A stretch of 64,000 nucleotides of DNA from Dyella_A sp035685805 (GTDB lineage Bacteria > Pseudomonadota > Gammaproteobacteria > Xanthomonadales > Rhodanobacteraceae): positions 1 to 64,000 of the forward strand of contig NZ_DASSAB010000028.1 of assembly GCF_035685805.1 (NCBI RefSeq), written 5' to 3'. Under the pieces are notes generated by a model that was not told the DNA's origin, ran no database searches, and saw only the letters and a list, made by a program, of their open reading frames with translations. A program made the position numbers and the translations under genes. Positions 46,919 to 57,114 of the stretch are shown here, piece after piece. Position 1 is the first letter of the stretch. Each line of letters opens with the position of its first letter.

Positions 46919-47553
46919 GAACGTACTCCAGTCAAAAATGGGGAGCCGGCAGGCCGGATCCGGCCGCGCGGCGCGTCGCTGCGGCAACCCGAGAGCGGGC
47001 CACGCCAGGCGGCAACCGCGGGATTATAGACGAAGCCTGCGGCAAGTTTCAGCGTGCGCACGCGGCGGCCGGTCGCAGCGTCGGCGCCGCGCCGACCGAT
47101 CGAGCGTGGCGGCGCTGCGCTCGCAACAGTCGTCCGGGTGCCTTGCGCGGCGTCCGGGCAGCGGTGTTCGTCGATGCAGGGGATCAGGCAAAGCACGACG
47201 GCCGTCGATGCTCATCGTCTGCCGTGGTGGTCGTGCGCCGATCAACAGGCCGGTCCGCCAGGCTCGATGGCCGCCACCACCGCGCTGCGGCTGGCGCAAG
47301 GCTGCGCCGGTGACGGCTGCGTCTAGTTGATCCGCGCGTCCCGCGGTATCGTCTGCACGGTCACGGCCCACCCCACCCCTTGCTGCGCAGGGGGCCGTCG
47401 AACTTCCGCCCCTGCCATCGGTCATGCCATGACCATGTCAACCGGCAGTGTCACGCTTCGTTGCCGTAACCCTATTCTTTCCTCGCCATCCAGACAGGGC
47501 GCGCATGCTGCGCGCGGGGCCTTCGGCTCCAACGTTCAATCCGGGAGTGTCAC
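46919..47553. other. Long intergenic region without a recognised gene
   Basis: About 635 bp, GC-rich, with short frames on all strands, none showing a family motif or good ribosome site. The last 150 bp should hold the promoter of the RND operon. No palindrome of TetR or LysR type was clear by eye. Confidence 0.5.
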
Positions 47554-48804
47554 ATGTCGCGTTTTTGGAAGATCGCGCTGATCGTTGTTGCCATCATCGT
47601 GGTGGTTGCGGTCGGTTTTCGCCTGATGCACAAGCCTTCAGCCGGCGCGCAGGGCAAGCCCGGTGCCGCGGCGTCTGCGGACAAGAACGGTGGCGAAAAA
47701 GAGGCCGATCCCGTGCCGGTCACGGTCGAGCCGGTGAGCGTGCAGAACGTGCCGGTGTACCTCACCGCGCTGGGTACCGTGCAGGCGCTCAACACCGTCA
47801 CGGTCAGCCCGCAGATCGGCGGCCTGCTGATGAAGCTCAATTTCGACGAAGGCCAGGAAGTCACCAAGGGCCAGGTGCTGGCCGAGATCGACCCGCGTTC
47901 GCTGCAAGCCACCTACGACGAAGCGGCCGCGCGCCGCCGTCAGGACGCCGCGCAGCTGGCCACCGCGCGCAGCAACCTCGACCGCAGCCGCGATCTCGCC
48001 AAGCAGGGCTACATCTCCAAGCAGGACCTGGACACGCTGCAGAACACGGTCAGCCAGTACGCCGCGGCGGTGGCCGCGGACGAGGCGGCAGCCAACAACG
48101 CCAAGGTGCAGCTGGGCTACACCAAGGTGATCGCGCCGATCAGCGGCATGGCCGGCATCCGCGGGGTCGACCCGGGCAACATCGTCACCACCGCCTCGAC
48201 CATCGTGACGTTGACCGAGGTACATCCGATCAACGTGATCTTCCCGCTGCCGGAGCAGAACGTGGAGTTGGTGCGCTCCTCGCAGCAGCGCGGCGAGCCG
48301 CTGGAAGTGGCCGCGCTGGACAGCACCGGCAACAAGGTGATCGCCGGCAAGGGCCTGCTGAAGGTGATCAACAACCAGATCGACACCAGCACCGGCACGT
48401 TCAACCTCAAGGCCGAGTTCCCCAACGAGGAGAACGCGCTGTTCCCCGGCCAGTTCGTCAACGTGCGGATGAAGGTCAACACGGTGCAGGGCGGCCTGGT
48501 GATCCCGTCGCAGGCGGTGCAGCGCGGTCCGGACGGCGACTACGTCTACCAGCTGCAGCCCGCGGACAACACGGTGAAGATGCAGCCGGTCACCACCGGG
48601 CAGGAGGTGGGCGACACCCACGTGATGATCACCCAGGGCCTGAAGACCGGCGACCAAGTGGTGACCGAGGGCCAGTTCCGCCTCAAGCCGGGCAGCAAGG
48701 TCAAGCCGCTCAAGCCGGGCGAGGTGCCGAAGGCGCCGACCGAGGAAGAGCTCAAGAAGGCCGCGAAGGACAACAAGGGCGGCGGTCGCGGTCGCCGCGG
48801 CTGA
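47554..48804 (+). CDS. mdtA: RND efflux periplasmic adaptor subunit (MdtA/MuxA-like)
   Basis: 416 aa membrane-fusion protein. N-terminal membrane/signal segment (MSRFWKIALIVVAIIVVVAVG), beta-barrel/lipoyl halves at VTVSPQIGGLLMKLNFDEGQEVTKGQVLAEID and IAPISGMAGIRGVDPGNIV, hairpin 115-165, and the C-terminal KPGSKVKPL... Lys/Gly-rich tail. It links the two inner-membrane pumps to an outer-membrane channel. First gene of the operon with mdtB and mdtC. Drug spectrum is unknown; relatives export bile salts, novobiocin and similar compounds. Confidence 0.95.
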   Translation: MSRFWKIALIVVAIIVVVAVGFRLMHKPSAGAQGKPGAAASADKNGGEKEADPVPVTVEPVSVQNVPVYLTALGTVQALNTVTVSPQIGGLLMKLNFDEGQEVTKGQVLAEIDPRSLQATYDEAAARRRQDAAQLATARSNLDRSRDLAKQGYISKQDLDTLQNTVSQYAAAVAADEAAANNAKVQLGYTKVIAPISGMAGIRGVDPGNIVTTASTIVTLTEVHPINVIFPLPEQNVELVRSSQQRGEPLEVAALDSTGNKVIAGKGLLKVINNQIDTSTGTFNLKAEFPNEENALFPGQFVNVRMKVNTVQGGLVIPSQAVQRGPDGDYVYQLQPADNTVKMQPVTTGQEVGDTHVMITQGLKTGDQVVTEGQFRLKPGSKVKPLKPGEVPKAPTEEELKKAAKDNKGGGRGRRG

Positions 48805-48924
48805 CGATGACCCTCCGGCGCACCGCGCCCGGCGCGCCCGGGCCGGGCGCCGGGACATCACGCGCCGGTGCGCACCACTGACCATCGGGCACGTGCCCCG
48901 CCACTGACGGCAGACCAGGACACC

Positions 48925-51900
48925 ATGGGATTCTCATCGCTCTTCATCCGACGCCCGATCGCCACCTCGCTGCTGATGGTGGCGGTGCTGCTGCTGGGCG
49001 TGCTCGGCTATCGCCAGTTGCCGGTGTCCGCGCTGCCGGAGATCGACGCGCCCAGCCTGGTCGTGACCACCCAGTACCCCGGCGCCAGCGCCTCGACGAT
49101 GGCGGCGCTGGTCACCACGCCGCTGGAGCGCCAGTTCGGGCAGATCTCGGGCCTGGCGATGATGAGCTCGGACTCGTCCGCCGGGCTGTCCACGATCATC
49201 CTGCAGTTCAACATGGACCGCGATATCGACATCGCGGCGCAGGACGTGCAGTCGGCGATCAGCACCTCCAAGGGCACGCTGCCGAACAACCTGCCGTACC
49301 CGCCGGTCTACAACCGGGTGAACCCGGCCGATGCGCCGATCCTCACGCTGATGCTCACCTCCGACAGCCGCGCGCTGCGTGACGTCAACGACCTGGCCGA
49401 CTCGATCATCGCGCAGAAGCTCTCGCAGGTGCAGGGCGTGGGCCTGGTGTCGATCGCCGGCAACGTGCGCCCGGCCGTGCGCGTGCAGGTGAACCCGGCG
49501 CAGCTGTCGAACCTCGGCCTCACGCTGGAAGATGTGCGCAGCGCGCTGAGCCAGGCCAACGTCAACGCGCCCAAGGGCACGCTCAACGGCAAGACGCAGA
49601 GTTACTCGATCGGCACCAACGACCAGCTGTCCAACGCGGCGGAGTACAAGAACACCATCATCAGCTACAAGAACGGTGCGCCGGTGCGTCTGTCCGACGT
49701 GGCCAGCGTGGTCGACGGCGTGGAGAACGATCAGCTCGCCGCCTGGGCCAACGGCAAGCCGGCGGTGCTGCTGGACATCCGCCGCCAGCCGGGCGCGAAC
49801 ATCGTCAAGACGGTGGAGCAGATCCGCGCCACGCTGCCGTCGCTGAAGTCGGTGCTGCCGGCGGACGTGCACCTGGACGTGTTCGCCGATCGCACCATCA
49901 CCATTCGCGCCTCGGTGCACGACGTGCAGTTCACGCTGATCCTCACCATCTTCCTGGTGGTGGCGGTGATCTTCGTGTTCCTGCGCCGGCTGTGGGCCAC
50001 GATCATTCCCTCGGTGGCGGTACCGCTGTCGCTGATGGGCACCTTCGGCGTGATGGCGTTCGCCGGGATGTCGCTGGACAACCTCTCGCTGATGGCGCTG
50101 ACCGTGGCCACCGGCTTCGTGGTCGACGATGCGATCGTGATGATCGAGAACATCGTGCGCTACATCGAGCAGGGCAAGAGTGGTCGCGAGGCGGCCGAAC
50201 TCGGCGCCAAGGAAATCGGCTTCACCGTGCTGTCGCTGACCGTGTCGCTGGTGGCGGTGTTCCTGCCGCTGTTGCTGATGCCCGGCGTCACCGGCCGGCT
50301 GTTCCACGAGTTCGCCTGGGTGCTGACCATCGCGGTGACCATCTCGATGCTGGTGTCGCTGACGCTGACGCCGATGATGTGCGCCTACCTGCTCAAGCCC
50401 GACCAGCTGCCGGTCAGTGACGAGCACCACGCCGCAGGCGCCGCCAAGGGCAAGCGCGACCTGTGGTCGCGTACCGTGCGTCTGTACGAGAACACGCTCG
50501 ACTGGGTGCTCGACCACCAGCGCCTGACCATGGCCGTGGCGACGATTACCATCGTGATCACCGTGCTGCTGTACATCGCGATCCCGAAGGGCCTGCTGCC
50601 CGAGCAGGACACGGGCTTGATCACCGGCGTGGTGCAGGCGGACGAGAACGTCGCCTTCCCGCAGATGGAGGCGCGTACCAAGGCCGTGGCCGAGGCGCTG
50701 CGCAAGGATCCGGCGGTAAGCGGCGTGGCGGCCTTCATCGGCGCTGGCTCGATCAACCCCACGCTCAATCAGGGCCAGCTGTCGATCGTGCTGAAGGACC
50801 GCGGCGACCGCGACGGCCTGGACAAGGTGCTGCCCAGTCTGCAGGCCGCGGTGGCGAACATTCCGGGCGTGGCGCTGTATCTGAAGCCGGTGCAGGACGT
50901 CACGCTGGACAGCCGCGTCTCGGCCACCGAGTACCAGTACGCGCTGTCGGACGTGAATGCCGCCGAGCTCTCCGGCTATGCCGACAAGATGACCCAGGCG
51001 CTGCGCCAGCGCCCGGAGCTGGCCGATGTCGACAACAACCTGGCCGACGCGGGCAATGCGCTCAAGCTCACCATCGATCGCGACAAGGCCAGCCGCCTGG
51101 GCGTGCCGGTGCAGAGCATCGACGACACGCTGTACGACGCGTTCGGCCAGCGCCAGATCTCCACCATCTTCACCCAGCTCAACCAGTACCGCGTGGTGCT
51201 GGAGGTCGCGCCGCAGTTCCGCAACAGCGACGACCTGATGAACAAGCTGACCGTGCGCGGCAACGGCAACGGTGCGCTCACCGGCTCCAATGCCACCAGC
51301 TTCGGCCAGCTCACCTCCAGCAACTCGGCCACGCCATCGGGCATCGGCAACACCGGCAACGTCGGCTTCCAGGTCGGCGGTGGCGGCACCATCCCGATCT
51401 CCTCGCTGGCCACGGCCGAATACACCAGCGCGCCGCTGGTGGTCAGCCACCAGCAGCAGCTGCCGGCGGTAACCATTTCGTTCAACCTGGCGCCGGGCTA
51501 CTCGCTGTCGCAGGGCGTGGATGCGATCAACGAAGTGGTCAAGCAACTCAACCTGCCGCCGCAGGTGCGCGGCGAGTTCGTCGGCAAGGCGGCGGAGTTC
51601 TCCTCTTCCATTGGCGACGAGGTGCTGCTGCTGCTCGCCTCGGTGATCGTGATCTACATCGTGCTGGGCGTGCTGTACGAGAGCTACATCCATCCGATCA
51701 CGATCATCTCGACACTGCCGCCGGCCGGTGTGGGTGCACTGCTGGCGCTGATCCTGTGCGGCATGAGCCTGTCGGTAGACGGCATCGTGGGCATCGTGCT
51801 GCTGATCGGCATCGTGAAGAAGAACGCGATCATGATGATCGACTTCGCGATCGAGGCGCAGCGCGAGGGCATGGGCCCGCGCGAGGCGATCCGCCGCGCC

Positions 51901-52164
51901 TGCCTGCTGCGTTTCCGCCCGATCATGATGACCACTGCGGCCGCCATGCTCGGCGCGCTGCCGCTGGCGCTGGGCAACGGCATCGGTTCGGAGCTGCGCC
52001 GTCCGCTGGGTGTGTCGATCGTCGGCGGCCTGCTGCTTTCGCAGCTGGTGACGCTGTACACCACGCCGGTGATCTACCTGTACATGGAGCGGTTCTCGGA
52101 CTGGCTGAAGCATCGTCGCGAACAGCGCGCGCTCGTTGCCCACACGGAGCACGGTGCGGCGTAA
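48925..52164 (+). CDS. mdtB: RND efflux permease (MdtB/MuxB-like)
   Basis: 1079 aa with the usual 12 helices in two repeats and two large periplasmic loops. First helix MGFSSLFIRRPIATSLLMV, helix 4 with proton-relay DD in ATGFVVDDAIVMIENIVR, C-terminal repeat VDGIVGIVLLIGIVKKNAIMMIDFA, and RRPLGVSIVGGLLLSQLVTLYTTP. In MdtABC systems MdtB and MdtC form a heterotrimer, and MdtB is thought mainly to carry proton movement. ATG at 48925; 120 bp after mdtA. Confidence 0.96.
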   Translation: MGFSSLFIRRPIATSLLMVAVLLLGVLGYRQLPVSALPEIDAPSLVVTTQYPGASASTMAALVTTPLERQFGQISGLAMMSSDSSAGLSTIILQFNMDRDIDIAAQDVQSAISTSKGTLPNNLPYPPVYNRVNPADAPILTLMLTSDSRALRDVNDLADSIIAQKLSQVQGVGLVSIAGNVRPAVRVQVNPAQLSNLGLTLEDVRSALSQANVNAPKGTLNGKTQSYSIGTNDQLSNAAEYKNTIISYKNGAPVRLSDVASVVDGVENDQLAAWANGKPAVLLDIRRQPGANIVKTVEQIRATLPSLKSVLPADVHLDVFADRTITIRASVHDVQFTLILTIFLVVAVIFVFLRRLWATIIPSVAVPLSLMGTFGVMAFAGMSLDNLSLMALTVATGFVVDDAIVMIENIVRYIEQGKSGREAAELGAKEIGFTVLSLTVSLVAVFLPLLLMPGVTGRLFHEFAWVLTIAVTISMLVSLTLTPMMCAYLLKPDQLPVSDEHHAAGAAKGKRDLWSRTVRLYENTLDWVLDHQRLTMAVATITIVITVLLYIAIPKGLLPEQDTGLITGVVQADENVAFPQMEARTKAVAEALRKDPAVSGVAAFIGAGSINPTLNQGQLSIVLKDRGDRDGLDKVLPSLQAAVANIPGVALYLKPVQDVTLDSRVSATEYQYALSDVNAAELSGYADKMTQALRQRPELADVDNNLADAGNALKLTIDRDKASRLGVPVQSIDDTLYDAFGQRQISTIFTQLNQYRVVLEVAPQFRNSDDLMNKLTVRGNGNGALTGSNATSFGQLTSSNSATPSGIGNTGNVGFQVGGGGTIPISSLATAEYTSAPLVVSHQQQLPAVTISFNLAPGYSLSQGVDAINEVVKQLNLPPQVRGEFVGKAAEFSSSIGDEVLLLLASVIVIYIVLGVLYESYIHPITIISTLPPAGVGALLALILCGMSLSVDGIVGIVLLIGIVKKNAIMMIDFAIEAQREGMGPREAIRRACLLRFRPIMMTTAAAMLGALPLALGNGIGSELRRPLGVSIVGGLLLSQLVTLYTTPVIYLYMERFSDWLKHRREQRALVAHTEHGAA

Positions 52165-52202
52165 TGTCGCCGCCACGCCGGACGGGTCCGGGTTGACCTC
52201 CT

Positions 52203-52238
52203 ACGCAAGCGGCCCGCCTCCCGGCGGGCCGCTTGCGT
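52203..52238. terminator. 16-bp perfect hairpin between mdtB and mdtC
   Basis: ACGCAAGCGGCCCGCC/GGCGGGCCGCTTGCGT with loop TCCC, followed by TTGGG. It sits 39 bp after the mdtB stop and 146 bp before mdtC. It has no long T-tract, so it may only attenuate or stabilise the mRNA, but it should affect the balance of the two pump subunits. Confidence 0.7.
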
Positions 52239-52383
52239 TTGGGCCGATGCGACCGCGGAGGCCGTGGGTCGATCCGCGGCCGCCGCCGTTCAACCGTTTC
52301 GCTCCTGGCGCGTTTGGGGTGCGATCATCCGTGCGCTTCGCGCGCGCCGCGCCCCGTCTCTGCGAACCGGCCCAACTCTCCGC

Positions 52384-55300
52384 ATGAACCTTTCCGCTCT
52401 CTTCGTGCGCCGTCCGATCGGCATCTCGCTGCTGGCCATCGGCCTGTTTGCCGTCGGTACGCTCTGCTACAGCCTGCTTGGCGTGTCGGCCCTGCCGGCG
52501 ATCCAGTTTCCGGCGATCTTCGTGCAGGCCAGCCAGCCGGGCGCGGACGCCAGCACCATGGCCTCGACCGTGGCCGCGCCGCTGGAACGCCACCTGGGCC
52601 AGGTGCCGGGCATCGACACGCTGCGCTCGAACAGTTCCGAAGGCGGCGCGTTCGTTTTCATGATCTTCAACAGCGACCGCAACATCGACGCGGCGGCGCG
52701 CGACGTGCAGCAGGCGATCAGCGCGGCGGCGCCGGACCTGCCCAGCGGCCTGACCAGTGCGCCGAGCCTGGAGAAGGCCAACCCGAACGACGACCCGGTG
52801 ATCGTGTTCGCCCTGACCTCCACCACCCAGTCTGCTGCGGCGCTCTACAACGTCGCGGACACCCTGCTGATGCCGCGTCTTACCCAGCTCGAGGGCGTGT
52901 CGTCGGTCGACCTGGCCGGTGCCGCGACGCCGGCGATCCGGGTCGACGTGAACCTGCGCAAGCTCAACGCGATGGGCATGTCGCCGGACCAGCTGCGCAA
53001 TGCGCTGATCGCCGCCAACGTCACCTCGCCGCTGGGCACGCTGAGCAACGGCGTCAGCAACCTGATGGTGACGGCCAACGACCAGCTGCATTCGGCCGAC
53101 GATTTCGCCAGCCTGATCGTGGCGGTGAAGGACGGCACCCCGGTGCGCCTGTCGGACGTGGCCAACGTCTACGCCGGCCAGCAGGACGCATACCAGGCAG
53201 CGACCTTCGGTCACCAGCCGGCGATCCTGATGTATGTCTACAAGAAGGCCGACGCCAACGTGATCGCCACGGTGGACCGGGTGCGCGCCACCATCCCGGA
53301 GCTGCGCAGCTTCCTGCAGCCGGCCACCACGCTCACGCCGTACTTCGACGGCACCCCGACCATCCGCGCCTCGCTGCGCGAGGTGCAGGTGACGCTGCTG
53401 ATCAGCCTGGCGATGGTGGTGATGACGATGGCGCTGTTCCTGCGCCGGCTGGCGCCCACGCTGATCGCCGCCGCGGCGGTGCCGTTGTCGCTGGCCGGCG
53501 CGGCCACCGTGATGTACGTGCTCGGCTACACGCTCAACAACCTCACGCTGCTGGCGCTGGTGATCGCGATCGGTTTCGTGGTGGACGACGCCATCGTGGT
53601 GATCGAGAACATCATCCGCCACATCGACGAGGGCATGCCGCGGCTGGAGGCCGCACTCAAGGGCGGTCGCGAGATCGGCTTCACCATCGTCTCGATCACC
53701 GCCTCGCTGATTGCGGTGTTCATCCCGCTGCTGTTCGCCGGCGGCATCGTCGGCATGTTCTTCAAGGAGTTCACGACCACGCTGATTGCCGCGATCGCGG
53801 TGTCGGCGCTGGTCTCGCTCACGCTCACGCCAGCGTTGTGCGGGCGGTTCCTGCAGGGACACAGCGCCACGGCGGCGGATCGTCCGCGCAAGCCGTCGCG
53901 CCTCGCGCCGCTGAGCCGCTGGCTGGATGCGGGGCAGGACCGCATGCTGGCCGTCTATACGCGGTCGCTGAATTTTTCCCTGCGCCATGCGCTGGCGTTC
54001 TCGCTCATGCCGCTCGCGCTGATCGTGCTCACGGTGGTGCTGGCCGGCATGGTGAAAGGCTCGCTGTTCCCGCCGCAGGACACCGGGCTGATCCACGGCT
54101 ACGCCAACTCCGGCGCCACCGTCTCGTTCCGGGACCTGGTCAAGCGCCAGCAGCGGCTGGTCGACATGCTGCTGTTCGACAAGGATGTGGCGAACGTGGG
54201 CTCGCGCCTGGGCGTCAGTCGCCGCGGTGCCAGCGGATCGTTCGACATCCAGCTCAAGACCCGGGCCGAGGGGCGCACGGACGACACCTTCACCGTGCTC
54301 GACCGCCTGGGCGCGAAGGCCGATCGCTATCCGGATCTCAACCTGCGGCTGCGTCCGATCCAGGACCTGCCCAGCGGCGGTGGCGGCAGCAACCAGGGCG
54401 CGCAGTACGAGGTATCGCTGCAGGGCGACGACCTGGCCGAGCTGCAGGTGTGGTTGCCGCGGCTGGTCAAGGAGCTGTCGAAGAATCCGATGTTCCGCGA
54501 CGTGGGCTCGGACGTGGAGGAGGGCGGACTGCGCCAGAACGTGGTGATCGATCGCGACAAGGCATCGCGGCTGGGCATCTCAGTCGGTACCGTCGACGGC
54601 GCGCTCTACGACGCGTTCGGTCAGCGCCAGGTGTCGACCATCTATTCGGACATCAACCAGTACAAGGTGGTGGTGAACGCGCTGCCGAGCCAGACCGCCA
54701 CGCCGGAGGCGCTCGACCGCATCTACGTGCGCGCCAGCAGCGGCGAGATGGTGCCGCTCACGGCCGTGGCGCATCAGGAGGCGGGCCTGGCTCCGTCGCA
54801 GATCAGCCACCAGAACCAGATGACCACCATGGACATGAGCTTCAACCTGGCGCCGGGCGCCTCGATGAGCGATGCACTGGAGGTGATCCAGGCGACCGTG
54901 GACAACATGCGCATGCCCGGGAACATCCGGCTTACGCTGGGCAACGATTTCCGCCGCTTCCAGCAGTCGCAGGGCTCGATGCTGTGGCTGATCCTGGCCG
55001 CCATCGTCACCGTCTACATCGTGCTGGGGATGCTCTACGAAAGCCTGATCCACCCGATCACCATCCTCTCGACGTTGCCCGCGGCCGGTGTCGGTGCGCT
55101 GGCGGCGCTGGTGGTAACCGACACCGAGCTGTCGATCGTGGCGATGATCGCGCTGGTGCTGCTGATCGGCATCGTCAAGAAGAACGCGATCATGATGATC
55201 GACTTTGCCCTGGTGGCGCAGCGCGAGCACGGCAAGAGCCCGCTGGAGGCCGCACGCGAGGCGTGCATCGTGCGCTTCCGCCCGATCATGATGACTTCGA

Positions 55301-55539
55301 TGGTGGCGATCCTTGCCGCACTGCCGATCGCCATCGGCCTGGGCGAAGGCTCGGAGCTGCGACGTCCGCTGGGTATCGCGCTGATCGGCGGTCTGCTCAT
55401 CTCGCAGACGCTGACCCTGCTCAGCACGCCGGCGCTGTACGTGATCTTCTCGTGTCTCTCGGAGCGGGCGCGGGTGCGGCGGGAGACCCGCCGTGCCCGC
55501 CGTAGCGCCAGACGCGCGGCCAGGCTGGCCAACGCCTGA
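52384..55539 (+). CDS. mdtC: RND efflux permease (MdtC/MuxC-like)
   Basis: 1051 aa, same architecture as mdtB: MNLSALFVRRPIGISLLAIG start, IAIGFVVDDAIVVIENIIRHIDEG relay helix, VLLIGIVKKNAIMMIDFALVAQRE and RRPLGIALIGGLLISQTLTLLSTP. Likely the substrate-binding partner in the heterotrimer. The tail is Arg/Ala-rich. No outer-membrane factor gene follows; the next genes are on the opposite strand, so the channel must be encoded elsewhere. Confidence 0.96.
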   Translation: MNLSALFVRRPIGISLLAIGLFAVGTLCYSLLGVSALPAIQFPAIFVQASQPGADASTMASTVAAPLERHLGQVPGIDTLRSNSSEGGAFVFMIFNSDRNIDAAARDVQQAISAAAPDLPSGLTSAPSLEKANPNDDPVIVFALTSTTQSAAALYNVADTLLMPRLTQLEGVSSVDLAGAATPAIRVDVNLRKLNAMGMSPDQLRNALIAANVTSPLGTLSNGVSNLMVTANDQLHSADDFASLIVAVKDGTPVRLSDVANVYAGQQDAYQAATFGHQPAILMYVYKKADANVIATVDRVRATIPELRSFLQPATTLTPYFDGTPTIRASLREVQVTLLISLAMVVMTMALFLRRLAPTLIAAAAVPLSLAGAATVMYVLGYTLNNLTLLALVIAIGFVVDDAIVVIENIIRHIDEGMPRLEAALKGGREIGFTIVSITASLIAVFIPLLFAGGIVGMFFKEFTTTLIAAIAVSALVSLTLTPALCGRFLQGHSATAADRPRKPSRLAPLSRWLDAGQDRMLAVYTRSLNFSLRHALAFSLMPLALIVLTVVLAGMVKGSLFPPQDTGLIHGYANSGATVSFRDLVKRQQRLVDMLLFDKDVANVGSRLGVSRRGASGSFDIQLKTRAEGRTDDTFTVLDRLGAKADRYPDLNLRLRPIQDLPSGGGGSNQGAQYEVSLQGDDLAELQVWLPRLVKELSKNPMFRDVGSDVEEGGLRQNVVIDRDKASRLGISVGTVDGALYDAFGQRQVSTIYSDINQYKVVVNALPSQTATPEALDRIYVRASSGEMVPLTAVAHQEAGLAPSQISHQNQMTTMDMSFNLAPGASMSDALEVIQATVDNMRMPGNIRLTLGNDFRRFQQSQGSMLWLILAAIVTVYIVLGMLYESLIHPITILSTLPAAGVGALAALVVTDTELSIVAMIALVLLIGIVKKNAIMMIDFALVAQREHGKSPLEAAREACIVRFRPIMMTSMVAILAALPIAIGLGEGSELRRPLGIALIGGLLISQTLTLLSTPALYVIFSCLSERARVRRETRRARRSARRAARLANA

Positions 55540-55659
55540 TACCGCCGTCGTCGCGAGAGGCCACGCGTTGCGCCGTGACCGCCGGGCGCGCGGACAAGTG
55601 CGAGCCGCCTGGGACGCGTCCCGCGTCGTCTGCTGCCCCCGCGGCGGATGATCAGATGA

Positions 55660-57069
55660 TCAGGCCAGCAGCGTCACACCGGATACTGCGCCAGTCTGGG
55701 CGTGAGCCGGGGGCTGCGGCGTCGGCGCCGGTGTTGCGGCACGGTCAACGCGTAGCGCCGCCGCGCTGCTCTGCTCCACCGGCGTGGCCACGGCCTGCGA
55801 AGTGGACAGTTCGGCCATGCGCTTCATCGGGGCGTCGTGCTGGGTGACGAAGGTGCGTGAGCCGTCCGCGCTGAGGGTGAGCGCATCGATGCGGGTCAGG
55901 CCCTGCGCCTTGGCCGCGGGCACGGCGGCCGCCGCCAGCCGGCGCGTGTGCTCGTCCGAGGGGCGCCCCATCTCCGCGTCGATCCGCTGCGCCAGTCCGT
56001 AGGCCTGCCGGTAGAGCGCATTGTCCGGATGGGCCGGATTGTCCAGTCGCACTGCGCCCGCGTCTGCGTTTGGGGCGGCCGTCTGCGGCGCACGCGTCTT
56101 CAGGGCCTGATCCAGCGCCGCCTGGGTCTGCGGCCCGACCTTGCCGTCGACCGTCAGCTGATGGTCTCGCTGGAACGCTTCCACCGCATGGCGGGTATTG
56201 ATGCCGAAGTCGCCATCGACCTGCAGCGCGTGGCCGCGCGCATCGGTGTAGCCGAGACGGTTGAGCCCGGACTGCAGCCGGCTCACGCCCTGGCTGGCCA
56301 GCGCCTGGTCGATGCCGGCCGCGGTGTGCGAGCCGACCTTGCCATCGACGACGAGCTGGTGATCGCGCTGGAATGCCTCCACCGCATGTCGCGTGGCCGG
56401 ACCGAACGTGCCATCGGCCTGCAGCGGCTGTCCCTGCGCGTCCGCGTAGCCAAGCGTGGTCAGATGCTGCTGCAATGCCACCACGGCGGTGCCGCGGGCG
56501 CCGTCAGCCAGCAGGTGGTCGTTCCCGGCAGCGGGCGCCGTGCCGACCCCGCGCGGGGTGACGCCTGGGCGAATCGTGCCGTCGTTGATGTCGGTGATGT
56601 AGCGCTGGAACTGGCCCACCTCCAGCTCGACGTGTGCGTGGATCGAGCCCGGGCTGCCGGTCTGACCCATCTCGCCCAGCGGCTGGCCGTAGTCGATGTG
56701 CGCGCCTTCGTTGAACGGCGAGCTGCCGCGCACCATGTGCAGCACCTGGCCCTCGCGCCGGGCGCCCGGTGTGCCGTACGGCTTGTCGTAGATCTGCACG
56801 GTGTTGTAGTCGTCGTGCAGGAAATGCGCGTAGCCGGAGACCGGCGCGGGGATCTCCACCGGGCCGCGGCTGTCCTGCGACAGGATGAAATCCTTCTTGA
56901 CGAAGGTTCGCCCGTCGGCGTGGCGAATCTCCTCGAACTCGCCGTGGACGGTGCCGTACTCGCGGTTGGGCTGGCGGCCGGAGCTGGGGTGATGCTTGTG
57001 CAGGTCCTCGTAGGAGTGCACCGGGAGCACGCGGGAGCCGACGCTTTCGGTGATGGTGTAGCGGGACAT
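55660..57069 (-). CDS. X-T4SS effector: M23-like domain, two PG-binding repeats, XVIPCD
   Basis: 469 aa, no signal peptide. N-terminal domain (~45-165) resembles an M23 peptidase (lysostaphin-type): GYAHFLHDDYNTVQI, PLGEMGQTGSPGSIHAHVELE with HAH at 144-146. The first zinc motif HxxxD is not obvious; FVKKDFIL lies at its place. Two PG_binding_1 repeats follow (~186-256, 262-324), and the C-terminal XVIPCD (~342-455: DNPAHPDNALYRQAYGLAQRIDAEMGR, GLTRIDALTLS) that binds VirD4 in X-type T4SS. It should be injected into rival Gram-negative cells and attack peptidoglycan. It lies 45 bp after a lipoprotein gene, its likely immunity partner. Confidence 0.9.
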   Translation of the reverse strand: MSRYTITESVGSRVLPVHSYEDLHKHHPSSGRQPNREYGTVHGEFEEIRHADGRTFVKKDFILSQDSRGPVEIPAPVSGYAHFLHDDYNTVQIYDKPYGTPGARREGQVLHMVRGSSPFNEGAHIDYGQPLGEMGQTGSPGSIHAHVELEVGQFQRYITDINDGTIRPGVTPRGVGTAPAAGNDHLLADGARGTAVVALQQHLTTLGYADAQGQPLQADGTFGPATRHAVEAFQRDHQLVVDGKVGSHTAAGIDQALASQGVSRLQSGLNRLGYTDARGHALQVDGDFGINTRHAVEAFQRDHQLTVDGKVGPQTQAALDQALKTRAPQTAAPNADAGAVRLDNPAHPDNALYRQAYGLAQRIDAEMGRPSDEHTRRLAAAAVPAAKAQGLTRIDALTLSADGSRTFVTQHDAPMKRMAELSTSQAVATPVEQSSAAALRVDRAATPAPTPQPPAHAQTGAVSGVTLLA

Positions 57070-57114
57070 GATCTACCTCCGTGTAGTGGTCGATGATGCG
57101 GCGTGGTCAGGCGT

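Noticed and set aside
46919..47553. Hidden gene in the long gap before mdtA
   Set aside because: Frames of up to ~140 codons exist but have Arg/Ala-rich shadow composition, no motif and no ribosome site.
48934..52176. Large antisense frame opposite mdtB, His/Gln/Arg-rich
   Set aside because: Composition is that of a reverse-complement of a membrane protein gene; mdtB on the plus strand is unambiguous.
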